Positions 33,574 to 43,194 are shown, counted from the stretch's first letter. The stretch: DNA of 55,284 nucleotides from JAVBPB01 sp031549965 (GCA_031549965.1 JAVBPB010000094.1:1-55284); one strand, 5' to 3'. Notes: generated by a model from the letters alone, not told the origin. Numbers and translations: made by a program.

Positions 33574-34965
33574 TTAATATATCAATGCCTGTTCAACTGC
33601 TAGTTTAGCATTTAAAATAATATGGTCAAACAAAGACAATCCATATTCTGTATCATCCTTTACTATGCAATATTCATTATTTTCATATAATTTTTCAATT
33701 CTTTTAAATACTGAATATCCTTTATTAACATTGTAAACACCAATTAGTTTATCTGTAATACCTACTTGAAATTTATCTGACGAATCCAACTTTCTTAAAT
33801 TATCTCCTGCATTCAAAGTGTTAGTATCTACATAACCATATTCACCATCATTATAATATATTTCAGTCGAAATAAAGTTATAACTAAGTTCGCCATTCTC
33901 ACTATATACTTCTTTAGTTACACCGCGGCTTCCTGTGTCTGCTCCCTCCATAAAATACTCAAGAGGGATTTTATAAAAGTTTTTTTCAATTATTGATGAA
34001 AGGGGAATCTTTAAACCTTGTGCTGAATTAAGAATAATTTCAATGTCTAAGTATCTGTCACTTATATATCTTACCATAGAATCCTTAAAATCCAATTTTG
34101 CAAAATATTTTCCATCTTTTTCATAGACTTGAGAGTCACAAACTGCAATAACGTCATCTTTAACAAATTTAATTTTTAGTGACGTTTTTTCCAAAATCTT
34201 ATCATATGTATCCTTATCTAAAATAATGATTACTGACCAATACTCACTTGTAACTAATTTGTATACAGGGCTTCCGCTTTCAATTAAATTACTTGTCCTT
34301 AACTGAGTTCTTTTATAATCTGTAATATTAAAGGTGTCTTCAGTTACATCTTCCGGTTTAATGTTTTCCATATTATCAATAATATAAGATATTATTCCGC
34401 TGTTTGAAGAGTTAACAACCTTAAAAGAACTATTAGAAACTGTGTTTTTTAGTACATCTTCTAAATTATTAACCATACTGTAATTAACAATCTCTAATAC
34501 AGTGTTTTCAACACCATATTTAAAATCATATACTGCTTCAAATTTATTATTTGAAAAATTAGCTTTAAAAGAATCAATCTGTTTGTCAATCTGCTCCATA
34601 TCCTCTTTTTCAAGCAATCCTTCATCAACATCTTTTGCAGATATTTCTTCATAAATGCTTCCTGTTTGATCTACTGTATATACGGTATGATTTTTAGATA
34701 CTCTTTCGCCTTCACGTAAAAAGTAACTGATATACCCTGATGTATTGTTATATATTATTTTTTCGTCTCTTATTACTAAACCTGTATATAAAACATCATC
34801 TGCAATTTTATATTTTTTATCTATTGCATATACTGACAATTGTTCTTTTGTAAAAAATAATATTGAATTAATAATTATATATATTAAGATAATTCCAAAT
34901 ACTATAATACCCATGTTTATATTAAAGGGTTTTGAATATCTGGTAACTTTTTTTCTGCTTGGCAA
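33574..34965 (-). CDS. HlyD-like membrane-anchored protein of the division cluster
   Basis: The 463-residue protein has one N-terminal membrane span (about 20-42, MGIIVFGIILIYIIINSILFF in part), then an extracytoplasmic part with an early biotinyl-lipoyl-like segment (GLVIRDEKIIYNNTSGYISYFLREGERVSKN in part), helical middle and beta-rich end, the pattern of clostridial HlyD-type adaptor proteins. I chose TTG 34965 (AAAAAGGAGG seven bases ahead); the frame is open 26 codons more. No ABC or TolC partner is nearby, so an export function is doubtful. It lies 37 bases ahead of yggS, suggesting a division or envelope role. Confidence 0.7.
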   Translation of the reverse strand: MPSRKKVTRYSKPFNINMGIIVFGIILIYIIINSILFFTKEQLSVYAIDKKYKIADDVLYTGLVIRDEKIIYNNTSGYISYFLREGERVSKNHTVYTVDQTGSIYEEISAKDVDEGLLEKEDMEQIDKQIDSFKANFSNNKFEAVYDFKYGVENTVLEIVNYSMVNNLEDVLKNTVSNSSFKVVNSSNSGIISYIIDNMENIKPEDVTEDTFNITDYKRTQLRTSNLIESGSPVYKLVTSEYWSVIIILDKDTYDKILEKTSLKIKFVKDDVIAVCDSQVYEKDGKYFAKLDFKDSMVRYISDRYLDIEIILNSAQGLKIPLSSIIEKNFYKIPLEYFMEGADTGSRGVTKEVYSENGELSYNFISTEIYYNDGEYGYVDTNTLNAGDNLRKLDSSDKFQVGITDKLIGVYNVNKGYSVFKRIEKLYENNEYCIVKDDTEYGLSLFDHIILNAKLAVEQALIY

Positions 34966-35150
34966 GTTAATACCTCCTTTTTGTAACATTCCTATTGTAG
35001 CATATTCTTTAAGTTTGTACAATATCTTATGTAATATTTTCAATTAAAATAGATTCAAGATAGTAGAATATGTTAATTTGTAAAATTTACCATTATAATT
35101 TTTATATAATTAAGCAAACTAATAAATGAAATATATAAGGAGGAAATCAT

Positions 35151-35351
35151 ATGAAAACATTAAATTATGTTATGCTCGCACTAATTATTATAGGTGCGAT
35201 AAATTGGGGACTAATCGGATTTTTAAAATTTGATTTAGTTGCTGCAATCTTTGGTGATTTAACAACAATCTCAAGAATTATATACGCATTAGTTGGTATA
35301 GCAGGACTATACTCACTAACATTCTTTGGAAGAATCAGAGATGTAGATTAA
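35151..35351 (+). CDS. DUF378 small membrane protein
   Basis: A 66-residue protein with two membrane spans and the DUF378 hallmark GAINWGLIGFLKFDLVAAIFG (in part), ending in a short polar tail. Function is unknown. AAGGAGGAAATCAT gives a strong ribosome site. It is transcribed alone on the plus strand, divergent from the HlyD-like gene, and is followed by two hairpins, so it is a single-gene transcript. Confidence 0.88.
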   Translation: MKTLNYVMLALIIIGAINWGLIGFLKFDLVAAIFGDLTTISRIIYALVGIAGLYSLTFFGRIRDVD

Positions 35352-35358
35352 TTAACCT

Positions 35359-35427
35359 AGCGGAGTCTTCTCCGCATACATATATAGATTTATAAAAAAA
35401 ATAAAAGGGCTAAAAAGCCCTTTGTTT
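35359..35427 (+). terminator. Tandem hairpins; the second a bidirectional terminator
   Basis: GCGGAG-TCTT-CTCCGC at 35360-35375 lacks a T-run. AAAGGGCT-AAAA-AGCCCTTT (35404-35423) is flanked by TTGTTTTC on one side and, on the other strand, by TTTTATTTTTTTTAT. It can end both the DUF378 transcript and the converging P-loop gene at 35441. Confidence 0.85.
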
Positions 35428-35440
35428 TCTAAATTATGTA

Positions 35441-35863
35441 TTAAAGTGAAACTATAATATAATCTTTTGAATTATCAGGTAAATCCGATTCATTAACTGA
35501 TATACTAATTATAAAGTCAACCTTAAATTGCTCTGAAATTTCTTTAAATCTGTTAATTACAGATTCAATTATACTATTATCAGATATATTGCCGATTTTT
35601 AAAAAGCTATCTAAATATACCTTTTCTAAATCATGATCTGAAGATGCTATACCGCAAATAAATCCTACAAACTCATCCGTATTACTAATTGGATAATCTT
35701 TTACGTTAATCATTCTAATCTTGTTATTTAATTCATACATGTGTTTGTTACTTTTGTCAAGATAAACAACGTTGCCTTTTACTGCCTTAATTTCATCATT
35801 AGCCTTGTCAATTAGGATCTTGGTCTTTCCCTTACCTTTTTCCCCTGCAATAATTTGTATCAT
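35441..35863 (-). CDS. Small P-loop protein of unknown function
   Basis: This 140-residue protein starts MIQIIAGEKGKGKTKILI, a Walker A motif (GEKGKGKT), then GNVVYLDKSNKHMYELN and a late beta strand VDFIISISVNESDLP. It is too short for a full ATPase of known families and no clear Walker B is seen apart from the hydrophobic strand ending near residue 120. I recall similar short proteins in Lachnospiraceae annotated loosely as ATP-binding or twitching-motility proteins. Strong GGAGGAG site. It is monocistronic. Nucleotide binding is likely, role unknown. Confidence 0.65.
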   Translation of the reverse strand: MIQIIAGEKGKGKTKILIDKANDEIKAVKGNVVYLDKSNKHMYELNNKIRMINVKDYPISNTDEFVGFICGIASSDHDLEKVYLDSFLKIGNISDNSIIESVINRFKEISEQFKVDFIISISVNESDLPDNSKDYIIVSL

Positions 35864-36001
35864 TGTAATCTCCTCCTTAAAAGTTGATTGATTAGAAAAT
35901 ACTAATAATTTTTGTCTAAATTGATTAATTATTATTTATCATACTAACAATTATAGTACAATTTAAATAAAATATCAACCATTATTTTCATAAACTTAAA
36001 A

Positions 36002-36970
36002 CTAATTATTAATATTCTCTAATAAATGAGACATCTGTGAAAAAAGTCCAGCTCTGTTTTCTGCTTTTAAAATTACAGAAATAAAATCTTTATTATTTTT
36101 ATTCTTGCTTAACAAAATAAGACAAGATCCTGCTTTATTTGTAGTACCAGTTTTTCCACCAATTACCGTAATTCCATCTGGAATGGATGAACTATCTGTC
36201 AAAAATAAATTTGTGCTCTTAAATGTTTTTGTTATGTCTGTTCCCATTGAATCTTTATATGTTACTTCACAATTAGATTTTCCTATTATTTCAACAAAAT
36301 CAGTATATTTTATTACTTCCTTAAAAATTAAATACAAATCATAAGCCGTTGTATACTGTTCATCATCGTGTAATCCATGTGGATTAACAAAATGTGTATC
36401 CACAGCACCTAACTTTTTTGCTTCTGAATTCATTAGTTTTGAAAACTCTTCCACACTTCCACTTATATGCTCTGCTACTGCAATTGCAGCATCATTTCCT
36501 GAATATATAAGTAACGCATTTAACAAATTCTCAAATCCAATTTTATCACCTTCATTAAAACCACATAATTTAGCTCCTGACTCAGTTATGTGGGAAGCAT
36601 TATAGCTTACAGTAACTTCATCTGACATATTGCCATATTTTAAAGCCACAAAAGCTGTAAGAATTTTAGTTATGCTGGCAGGATATAGTTTATCATAAAC
36701 ATTATCTGCATATAAATATGTATTTTCACTTTCATTTATTAAAAGTGATGATAATGCCTTTAAACTCTCATCTTTGTTTTGTTTATAATCAACTGGAATA
36801 ATGCATAAATCATTTGAAAGATACAAGTCTGTATTAATGGTATTAATATCTGTGGAGGACATATTAATAGTCTGACTTTCCTTATGATATTCTTTCAATA
36901 TGCTTGCATCAGAATTACATCCAGTTAAAATAAAAACCAGCAAAATGATACCAGTAATATTTTTTTTCAC
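36002..36970 (-). CDS. D-alanyl-D-alanine carboxypeptidase, lipoprotein
   Basis: The 322-residue serine D,D-carboxypeptidase (DacA/DacB type, family S11) trims peptidoglycan stems. A lipobox LTGC near residue 18 marks it as a membrane-anchored lipoprotein. Active-site motifs: SITK (about residue 97), SGN in IYSGNDAA (about 157) and KTG in GGKTGTTNKAG (about 271). The C-terminal domain of DacA is missing. The start is GTG at 36970 with AAAGGAT in front. It follows mgsA in the same direction. Confidence 0.92.
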   Translation of the reverse strand: MKKNITGIILLVFILTGCNSDASILKEYHKESQTINMSSTDINTINTDLYLSNDLCIIPVDYKQNKDESLKALSSLLINESENTYLYADNVYDKLYPASITKILTAFVALKYGNMSDEVTVSYNASHITESGAKLCGFNEGDKIGFENLLNALLIYSGNDAAIAVAEHISGSVEEFSKLMNSEAKKLGAVDTHFVNPHGLHDDEQYTTAYDLYLIFKEVIKYTDFVEIIGKSNCEVTYKDSMGTDITKTFKSTNLFLTDSSSIPDGITVIGGKTGTTNKAGSCLILLSKNKNNKDFISVILKAENRAGLFSQMSHLLENINN

Positions 36971-36997
36971 TACAATTTATCCTTTCTTAAATGCCAA

Positions 36998-37396
36998 TCA
37001 GGTCTTAATAATATCTCTCCATTCTAAGTCACCACGATCTAATGCTTTTATTAATAATTCTGCTGTTGCAAGATTTGTACCCAATGGAATATTATGAGTA
37101 TCGCATAGTTGAACTACATTGTTAACATCAGGTTCATGAGACTTTGAAGTTAAAGGATCTCTTAAAAAAATTACTAAATCAATCTGATTATGTTCAATTT
37201 GTGCACCTAGTTGTTGTTCACCCCCAAGATGTCCAGCTAAGTACTTATGAACGTTTAAATTTGTAACTTCTTCAATTAATCTTCCTGTGGTTCCTGTAGC
37301 ATATAAATTATTCTTACTTAATATACCTCTGTAAGCTATGCAAAAATTCTGCATTAGTTTTTTCTTAGCATCATGTGCTATTAATCCAATATTCAT
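36998..37396 (-). CDS. mgsA: Methylglyoxal synthase
   Basis: MgsA turns dihydroxyacetone phosphate into methylglyoxal and phosphate, a bypass under phosphate limitation. The 132-residue product shows IGLIAHDAKK, ATGTTGRLIEE (phosphate-binding), GHLGGEQQLGAQI and VIFLRDPLTSKSHEPDV, which holds the catalytic region. The length is slightly below E. coli (152). It follows rodA by 13 bases, which places a glycolytic bypass in a cell-wall operon, an arrangement found in other clostridia. Confidence 0.95.
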   Translation of the reverse strand: MNIGLIAHDAKKKLMQNFCIAYRGILSKNNLYATGTTGRLIEEVTNLNVHKYLAGHLGGEQQLGAQIEHNQIDLVIFLRDPLTSKSHEPDVNNVVQLCDTHNIPLGTNLATAELLIKALDRGDLEWRDIIKT

Positions 37397-37409
37397 GAGC
37401 TATCCCCTT

Positions 37410-38540
37410 TCAATATTTTTGTTTTTGTAAACTCACATTTAAAACCAGCCCAAATCCTATCATTATACTTAGGAGTGAGCTAAGTCCAGAGCTAATTAGT
37501 GGCATTGGAAGTCCTGTATTTGGAAGTATTGCTGTTGCAACTCCAATATTTACAAATGACTGAAACGATAATAAAGTTGCAACTCCAGATGCAATTAATT
37601 TGCCCTGCAAGTCTTTTGCATCTTTAGCGATAAAAATACATTTCAGCACAAGAAGTAACATTCCTATAATAACCATACACCCACCAATAAAGCCCAATTC
37701 TTCTCCTATTACTGCAAATATAAAGTCACATTCTGTTTGGGATAAGTAGTTTCCACTTTTAACAGAATTAACTGTATTATTAAATAAACCTTTTCCATAT
37801 AACTGTCCTGATCCTATGGCAAGTACTGAATTGTTTTGCTGCCATAAGATGGTTGTTTCATACTCCTCAGGATATAAAAATCCTTTAATTCTTCTAACCT
37901 GATATTCTTGTAATAATATCTGGTATGGCTGGAGAGCATACCAAAATAAAAATATAGTTCCAGGGATACCGATTGCAAATATTATTCCTATAATTTTGTA
38001 GCTAAGACCTCCTACATAAATTATAACACAAAATATTACAAACATTACAATACTTGTTGAAAGATCAGTCTGCATTGCTACCAAAGCAATAGGAATTGCT
38101 GATGTAATACAGAATATGCTTAATACTATTAAAGAATTAATCTTCTTTTGAAATACATCTATATATTTGGCCATACATATTATTATTAAAATTTTGCTAA
38201 GCTCCGAGGGCTGAAGTGATATCCCTCCTGCATCTGATCCTATTTTAAACCACCTTTTTGCTCCCATATATTCCACTCCGGCAAATTTAACCAGCAATAA
38301 AATAAATATATTGAAAAAATACAATGGAATAGCAAACTTAGTAACAAATGTATAGTCTATTAATGATACCACAATCATGATGATAAATGCAATTAAAAAT
38401 CCAATAGCCTGTTTTAATGCAGTTGAATTTCCGGCAGCACTTTTTATCACCACAACTCCTATGGAAGCCATTAAAATTACCATTAACATTAATAAAAAAT
38501 CATAATTTTTATAGTTGTATTTTTTAAGCATTTTAATCAT
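37410..38540 (-). CDS. rodA: Rod-shape SEDS glycosyltransferase RodA
   Basis: RodA polymerises peptidoglycan glycan chains together with PBP2 in the elongasome. The 376-residue protein has about ten membrane spans and SEDS motifs: GVEYMGAKRWFKIG, QPSELSKILIII, QTDLSTSIV, and VIGEELGFIGG, with the catalytic Asp in the QTDLS-type loop. The ATG at 38540 follows GAGG by ten bases; a TTG two codons upstream is an alternative. It is downstream of minE and works with the PBP2 and MreBCD encoded in the same block. Confidence 0.94.
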   Translation of the reverse strand: MIKMLKKYNYKNYDFLLMLMVILMASIGVVVIKSAAGNSTALKQAIGFLIAFIIMIVVSLIDYTFVTKFAIPLYFFNIFILLLVKFAGVEYMGAKRWFKIGSDAGGISLQPSELSKILIIICMAKYIDVFQKKINSLIVLSIFCITSAIPIALVAMQTDLSTSIVMFVIFCVIIYVGGLSYKIIGIIFAIGIPGTIFLFWYALQPYQILLQEYQVRRIKGFLYPEEYETTILWQQNNSVLAIGSGQLYGKGLFNNTVNSVKSGNYLSQTECDFIFAVIGEELGFIGGCMVIIGMLLLVLKCIFIAKDAKDLQGKLIASGVATLLSFQSFVNIGVATAILPNTGLPMPLISSGLSSLLSIMIGFGLVLNVSLQKQKY

Positions 38541-38556
38541 AATCAACTATCCTCAT

Positions 38557-38832
38557 TTAACTCTTAGAATTCTTTAAATCTTTTATTGGAATATTTGCAA
38601 AAATAGCAGGTACACTACCGTTATTACCTTCTGATTCTGTTTGTGTTATTTGAATATCTAGTCCGTCAGAATCTATTTCCATGTATTTTGAAATAACTTG
38701 AATAATATCATTTTTTATCATTTCCATTATTTCTGGAGAACAATTAGCCCTATCAGAAATTAATAATAACTTAAGTCTATCTTTTGCTACATCTCCCGAC
38801 GTTTTTTTCTTAAATAAATCCATTAATCCCAT
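38557..38832 (-). CDS. minE: Cell division topological specificity factor MinE
   Basis: MinE stimulates the MinD ATPase and drives pole-to-pole patterning. The 91-residue protein has an amphipathic N-terminus (MGLMDLFKKK), the anti-MinCD segment (VAKDRLKLLLISDRANCSP) and the C-terminal topological domain (YMEIDSDGLDIQITQ). It follows minD by 15 bases. Its presence shows a MinCDE oscillator type in addition to the DivIVA protein at 30503. Confidence 0.95.
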   Translation of the reverse strand: MGLMDLFKKKTSGDVAKDRLKLLLISDRANCSPEIMEMIKNDIIQVISKYMEIDSDGLDIQITQTESEGNNGSVPAIFANIPIKDLKNSKS

Positions 38833-38847
38833 TTCTAAGACCTCCCC

Positions 38848-39639
38848 TTAATTTTTTTTAAACACGCCGGCAAGTTTTGCCCAAAAACTCTTATTACCAT
38901 TAAGATCGAGAAATGGTACTTCTTCTCCTATAATACGTCTACAAATATTAAAATATGCTTGTCCTGCCATAGTGTCACTGCCAACTAAAGGTTCACCCTG
39001 ATTAGTAGATATGACAATGTTTTCATCATCCGGAACTGCCCCGATTAAGTCAATGGCCAAAATCTCCACAACATCATTCATAGACATCATGTCTCCTCTT
39101 TTAACCATATCCATTCTAAGTCTGTTTACAATTAAATGACTTCTTTTTAATTCATTTGCTTCTAGTAATCCAATAATTCTATCAGCATCACGAATAGCTG
39201 AAACTTCAGGAGTTGTTACAACTAATGCTCTGTCAGCTCCGGCAATGGCATTTTTAAAGCCTTGTTCTATTCCTGCCGGACAGTCAAGAAGTATGTAATC
39301 AAATTCATCTCTCATCTCATCAGTTAATTTTTTCATTTGCTCAGGGGTAACTGCATTTTTATCCCTTGTTTGAGCTGATGGTAAAAGATATAAATTTGGA
39401 TATCTTTTATCTTTAATTAATGCCTGTTTGATTCTGCAATTTCCTTCAATAACATCAACCAGATTATAAACAATACGGTTTTCAAGACCCATAACTACAT
39501 CTAAGTTTCTAAGTCCTATATCTGTGTCGATTAATACTACTTTCTTATCCAATTTTGCTAATCCTGTACCTACATTTGCTGTTGTTGTTGTTTTTCCAAC
39601 GCCACCTTTTCCAGATGTTATAACAATTACTTCACTCAT
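38848..39639 (-). CDS. minD: Septum site-determining ATPase MinD
   Basis: MinD is the membrane-binding ATPase of the Min system. The 263-residue product has the deviant Walker A GKGGVGKTTTT at residue 10, the switch motifs DIGLRNLD and LLDCPAGIE, and a C-terminal amphipathic targeting helix, SFWAKLAGVFKKN. GGAGGG precedes the ATG. It is flanked by minC and minE in the usual order. Confidence 0.96.
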   Translation of the reverse strand: MSEVIVITSGKGGVGKTTTTANVGTGLAKLDKKVVLIDTDIGLRNLDVVMGLENRIVYNLVDVIEGNCRIKQALIKDKRYPNLYLLPSAQTRDKNAVTPEQMKKLTDEMRDEFDYILLDCPAGIEQGFKNAIAGADRALVVTTPEVSAIRDADRIIGLLEANELKRSHLIVNRLRMDMVKRGDMMSMNDVVEILAIDLIGAVPDDENIVISTNQGEPLVGSDTMAGQAYFNICRRIIGEEVPFLDLNGNKSFWAKLAGVFKKN

Positions 39640-39663
39640 GTTAAATTTCCCTCCGCTTATTTT

Positions 39664-40332
39664 TTAAAATAACTTAATATCATTTAAAACACTTTTATTT
39701 ATAGATTCAATATAAATATTGCCATCTTCTACAAATGCTATTTTTGGTTCCCTTTTAATCTCTTTAATAGGAGTATCAGAAGCTCTTGCTATGGTATCAC
39801 CAATTCTTATCTGCATAGGACTCATATCAAGTGCAACCACAAAGGCAGATTCACTGCCATTTGCTCCTGCATAAGCATTACCTTTCAAAGAACCAATTAT
39901 AATAATATTACCTTTTGAAATAACCTTTGCACCAGGATTAACATCACCCATAATTATTACACTGGTTTCTAATTCTAATACCTGACCTGAACGTAGGGTT
40001 CCTTTATAGAATTGCCCGGTATTACCAGACATTTCAGACAATTTTTCCTCTAATGATTTTTTAAATCTTTCCTGTCTCTCTAAATCATTATCAATAACAC
40101 ATATTACGTTTATTTCTGAATTCTGGGCAATAATGTCTAAGACCTGTCTTTGCTCTTCATTAGACAGTTTACGTCCTTCAAAACTTATAGCAGTTTTTGC
40201 TTTATCAAAAAATTTTGAGGATTCTTTAAACTTTGTTGCAATATCAGACTTCAATTCTTCAAAGTCTAGGTTTTCATCTAATATTACAACCATTCCATAT
40301 TTATTGCCTTTAATTATTACTGAATTTTTCAA
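39664..40332 (-). CDS. minC: Septum site-determining protein MinC
   Basis: MinC inhibits FtsZ assembly. The 222-residue protein has an N-terminal FtsZ-interacting domain (about 1-100) and a C-terminal beta-helix (about 115-205) with the repeated pattern LRSGQVLELETSVIIMGDVNPGAKV (in part) and GNIIIIGSLKGNAYAG. The start is a TTG at 40332 behind AGAGGTGGG. It is 25 bases ahead of minD and follows the PBP2 gene. Confidence 0.94.
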   Translation of the reverse strand: MKNSVIIKGNKYGMVVILDENLDFEELKSDIATKFKESSKFFDKAKTAISFEGRKLSNEEQRQVLDIIAQNSEINVICVIDNDLERQERFKKSLEEKLSEMSGNTGQFYKGTLRSGQVLELETSVIIMGDVNPGAKVISKGNIIIIGSLKGNAYAGANGSESAFVVALDMSPMQIRIGDTIARASDTPIKEIKREPKIAFVEDGNIYIESINKSVLNDIKLF

Positions 40333-40368
40333 ACAAACCCACCTCTACATTATTATAGTTTTATATTA

Positions 40369-43194
40369 TCAATCATTTCTTATTGAATTATGATTAGAAA
40401 CAGCTGTTTCGCCATTTAAAATCTCTTCTTCATCAGCTAAATTAAAATATGCTTTAACCACATCTCTTACAACTTCTGCGGCATATCCTGAAGCATAACC
40501 ATTCGGAATTACTGTAACAATTGAAACCTCTGGATTCTCATATGGAGCATATGCAACACATAAAGCATGATTCGGCTTGGTTTCTTTTTCTTGTGCCGTA
40601 CCAGTTTTTGCTGCCACACTTATTGGAATATTCTCAAAAGTTTTTCTAAGTGTTCCTTCACTGCCACTAGTAACCTTTAGCATACCAGAGTGAATTAGGT
40701 TCCATGTTGACTGTTTTATATCTACATGATTAACTACCTCTGCACTATTGTCTAGTATAACTGTTTTATCTAATGAAACAATCTTATCCAGTACGGTTAA
40801 ATTATAGCATATTCCGCTATTGGCTACAGTTGTAACATATCTTGCTAATTGAGATGGGGTAAAGTTATTTGTACCCTGACCTATAGCTGATCTTACTGGC
40901 GAATCTGACGATATTTGAGGTTCGTACTCAGCTAATTCAATACCTGATTTTTTATCTAATCCAAACATTGAGGCATACTTTGAGAGTTTGTCAAGTCCCA
41001 TTTGAAAATTAAACTTTCCATTAGAGTCTGTACTTAACCTATATCCTACTTCATAATAAAAATAATTGCAAGAAACTTCCAAAGCATGGGTAACATCCAC
41101 TTCCCCATGAGTAGTTGGATATGCCCAACACTTTGCAGGAGGACTGGTTTTATCATACACGCCAAAATCCCTTATAGTTTCAGTTTCACCAATTACCTTC
41201 TCCTCTAAACCTGCCACTGAAGTTATCATTTTAAATGTTGATCCAGGTGCTGTTTTTGAATATGTTGTTCGGTTTAATAAAGGAAGGGACAAATCTTTAG
41301 AAACTTTATTATAATAATCTGAATCAATTTTATTAACCATCTTATTATTATCGTAACTTGGATAACTTACAAGTGCTAAAACCTCTCCTGTATTAACATC
41401 TGTAACAATAATTGAACCCGAGCAAGGCTCAAGGGCTAAATTAGCAGGGGTAATTTCTAAACTTTTAATTTTATCGGTTATAAAATGATATGGAGATATA
41501 ACACCATTTTGAAGTTTATTTATATCATCCTTATTATATTTTATCACCTTTTGATCAAATAGTAAAAGGCAAATTTCTTTTCCTGTTAAAACATATGAAT
41601 CTATCATATTCTTATATAAGAGTTTATTAAAAGAATTATCCAAGGTCAACACTTTTATAACATATTTTATTAATTCTTCATAAAGTTCTTCTGTACTAAA
41701 GTATTCTTCTCCTATTTCAAGTGCTGAAATATCTACCCAGTTTTTAGAAATTGCATACTGAAAAAATTGACTAATACTTATTTTCTCATTTTTAAAATTT
41801 TGATATTCAACATCATCCTCAGGAATATTTTCATAAATAAATAAATTTGATGAAACAAGACTTGAAATAAAGTTAACATACTTCTTCATTTCTTCATTCA
41901 AACTCATAATTGGAGTAGTATTATTTTCTTTAAACAAAGTGTTAAGCTCTTTCATTACATTTTCCTGTTTATTAACAAACTTATTGTAAACACCTTGTTC
42001 TACATCTGTAGAATCTTCATTATTCAATTCATCAATATTAATAATATTGTTATTTATAAGTGCATAATACACGTTATTAATTGGAATTAAGAAATCTTTA
42101 CCATTTGTATTTGTTCCACTTGTTATTTTTGATAACAAAATTCCTGCAAGTCTGCTTTCTAAAATTTTATAGTAAAATATTTGTTTATCTTTATCAATAG
42201 TTAAGTAAATATCATTTCCTGCAACAGGTTCTATAACATCGGAAACCTCAAGAACTTTTCCTGTACTGTTAACTAATACCTTTTCATATCCTTTAGTTCC
42301 TCTTAGGTAGTCTTCATATGTTTTTTCAATTCCTGATTTTCCTATTGCATCTGTAACATTATATTCTATGTTTTCTTCTTTTTTAAGATCTATTTCATCT
42401 TGGGAAATAGGTCTGGTATATCCAATTATGTGTGAAAAATATATACTATCATTATAAACCCTTTCAGATTCTTGAATTATTTCCACACCTTTTAAAATCC
42501 CTTTATTTTCACTAATAGCGGCAACAGTTAAATCATCTATGTTTTTAGCAATTGTAACTGGCAGATATTTTTGGAAGCTGTTCATATATAATGCGTATCT
42601 GATAGTCATAATTTTTAATGCCTCAGTAACAGAGTACTCATCTGAAATATTAAACATTGTTGTTGATTTTGCTCCAAATCTCAAATAATTAAAAACATCC
42701 TCAGCAGAAGCTTCAATCTGTTCATCTGTTAAATCTGATACATATTTTAAACCATATGCATTTTTCTTAAACCTAAGCAATGCATTATCTGAAACTGTAA
42801 ATTCTAACTTGCCATTATCATTTAGTGTAATATAAAATTCATATGAAATAATATTTCCATTGCTTTCTAATATTTGAATTAGTTTATGAATCATGGCATT
42901 TTTTTCAGTATTTGTTTCAACTTCGCCTGTATCTTCAATTTGAACTGCATATGACAACACGTTATATGCCAGCAACTTTCCATTTCTGTCGTATATGTTT
43001 CCTCTTGTACTTTTTAGTTCTCTTTCCTTTTCAGTTTTGTAAATTAAATTTTCAACATACTGCTCTCCTTCTACGATTTGCAGTACGAATATTCGATGAA
43101 TAAGAATTGAAAATAATACAATAAAAACAACAGCTACAGGTAGCAGTCTTGATTTTATAATTCCTTTTAACATATCTAAAAATATATCAATCAA
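40369..43194 (-). CDS. mrdA: Penicillin-binding protein 2-type transpeptidase (very long form)
   Basis: This class B PBP has an N-terminal membrane anchor (about 15-38), a dimerisation domain and a transpeptidase domain with STFK (about 652), SCN (about 707) and KTGTAQ (about 861). At 941 residues it exceeds the usual 600-750. The extra length is a helical, polar insertion of roughly 250 residues (about 345-600) between the LTIDKDKQ strand and the ALEPCSGSIIVTDVNTGEVLAL strand (in part) that normally lie close together. It is the elongasome partner of RodA. Start is TTG at 43194, overlapping mreD by 8 bases, GGAGGAG ahead. Confidence 0.92.
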   Translation of the reverse strand: MIDIFLDMLKGIIKSRLLPVAVVFIVLFSILIHRIFVLQIVEGEQYVENLIYKTEKERELKSTRGNIYDRNGKLLAYNVLSYAVQIEDTGEVETNTEKNAMIHKLIQILESNGNIISYEFYITLNDNGKLEFTVSDNALLRFKKNAYGLKYVSDLTDEQIEASAEDVFNYLRFGAKSTTMFNISDEYSVTEALKIMTIRYALYMNSFQKYLPVTIAKNIDDLTVAAISENKGILKGVEIIQESERVYNDSIYFSHIIGYTRPISQDEIDLKKEENIEYNVTDAIGKSGIEKTYEDYLRGTKGYEKVLVNSTGKVLEVSDVIEPVAGNDIYLTIDKDKQIFYYKILESRLAGILLSKITSGTNTNGKDFLIPINNVYYALINNNIINIDELNNEDSTDVEQGVYNKFVNKQENVMKELNTLFKENNTTPIMSLNEEMKKYVNFISSLVSSNLFIYENIPEDDVEYQNFKNEKISISQFFQYAISKNWVDISALEIGEEYFSTEELYEELIKYVIKVLTLDNSFNKLLYKNMIDSYVLTGKEICLLLFDQKVIKYNKDDINKLQNGVISPYHFITDKIKSLEITPANLALEPCSGSIIVTDVNTGEVLALVSYPSYDNNKMVNKIDSDYYNKVSKDLSLPLLNRTTYSKTAPGSTFKMITSVAGLEEKVIGETETIRDFGVYDKTSPPAKCWAYPTTHGEVDVTHALEVSCNYFYYEVGYRLSTDSNGKFNFQMGLDKLSKYASMFGLDKKSGIELAEYEPQISSDSPVRSAIGQGTNNFTPSQLARYVTTVANSGICYNLTVLDKIVSLDKTVILDNSAEVVNHVDIKQSTWNLIHSGMLKVTSGSEGTLRKTFENIPISVAAKTGTAQEKETKPNHALCVAYAPYENPEVSIVTVIPNGYASGYAAEVVRDVVKAYFNLADEEEILNGETAVSNHNSIRND

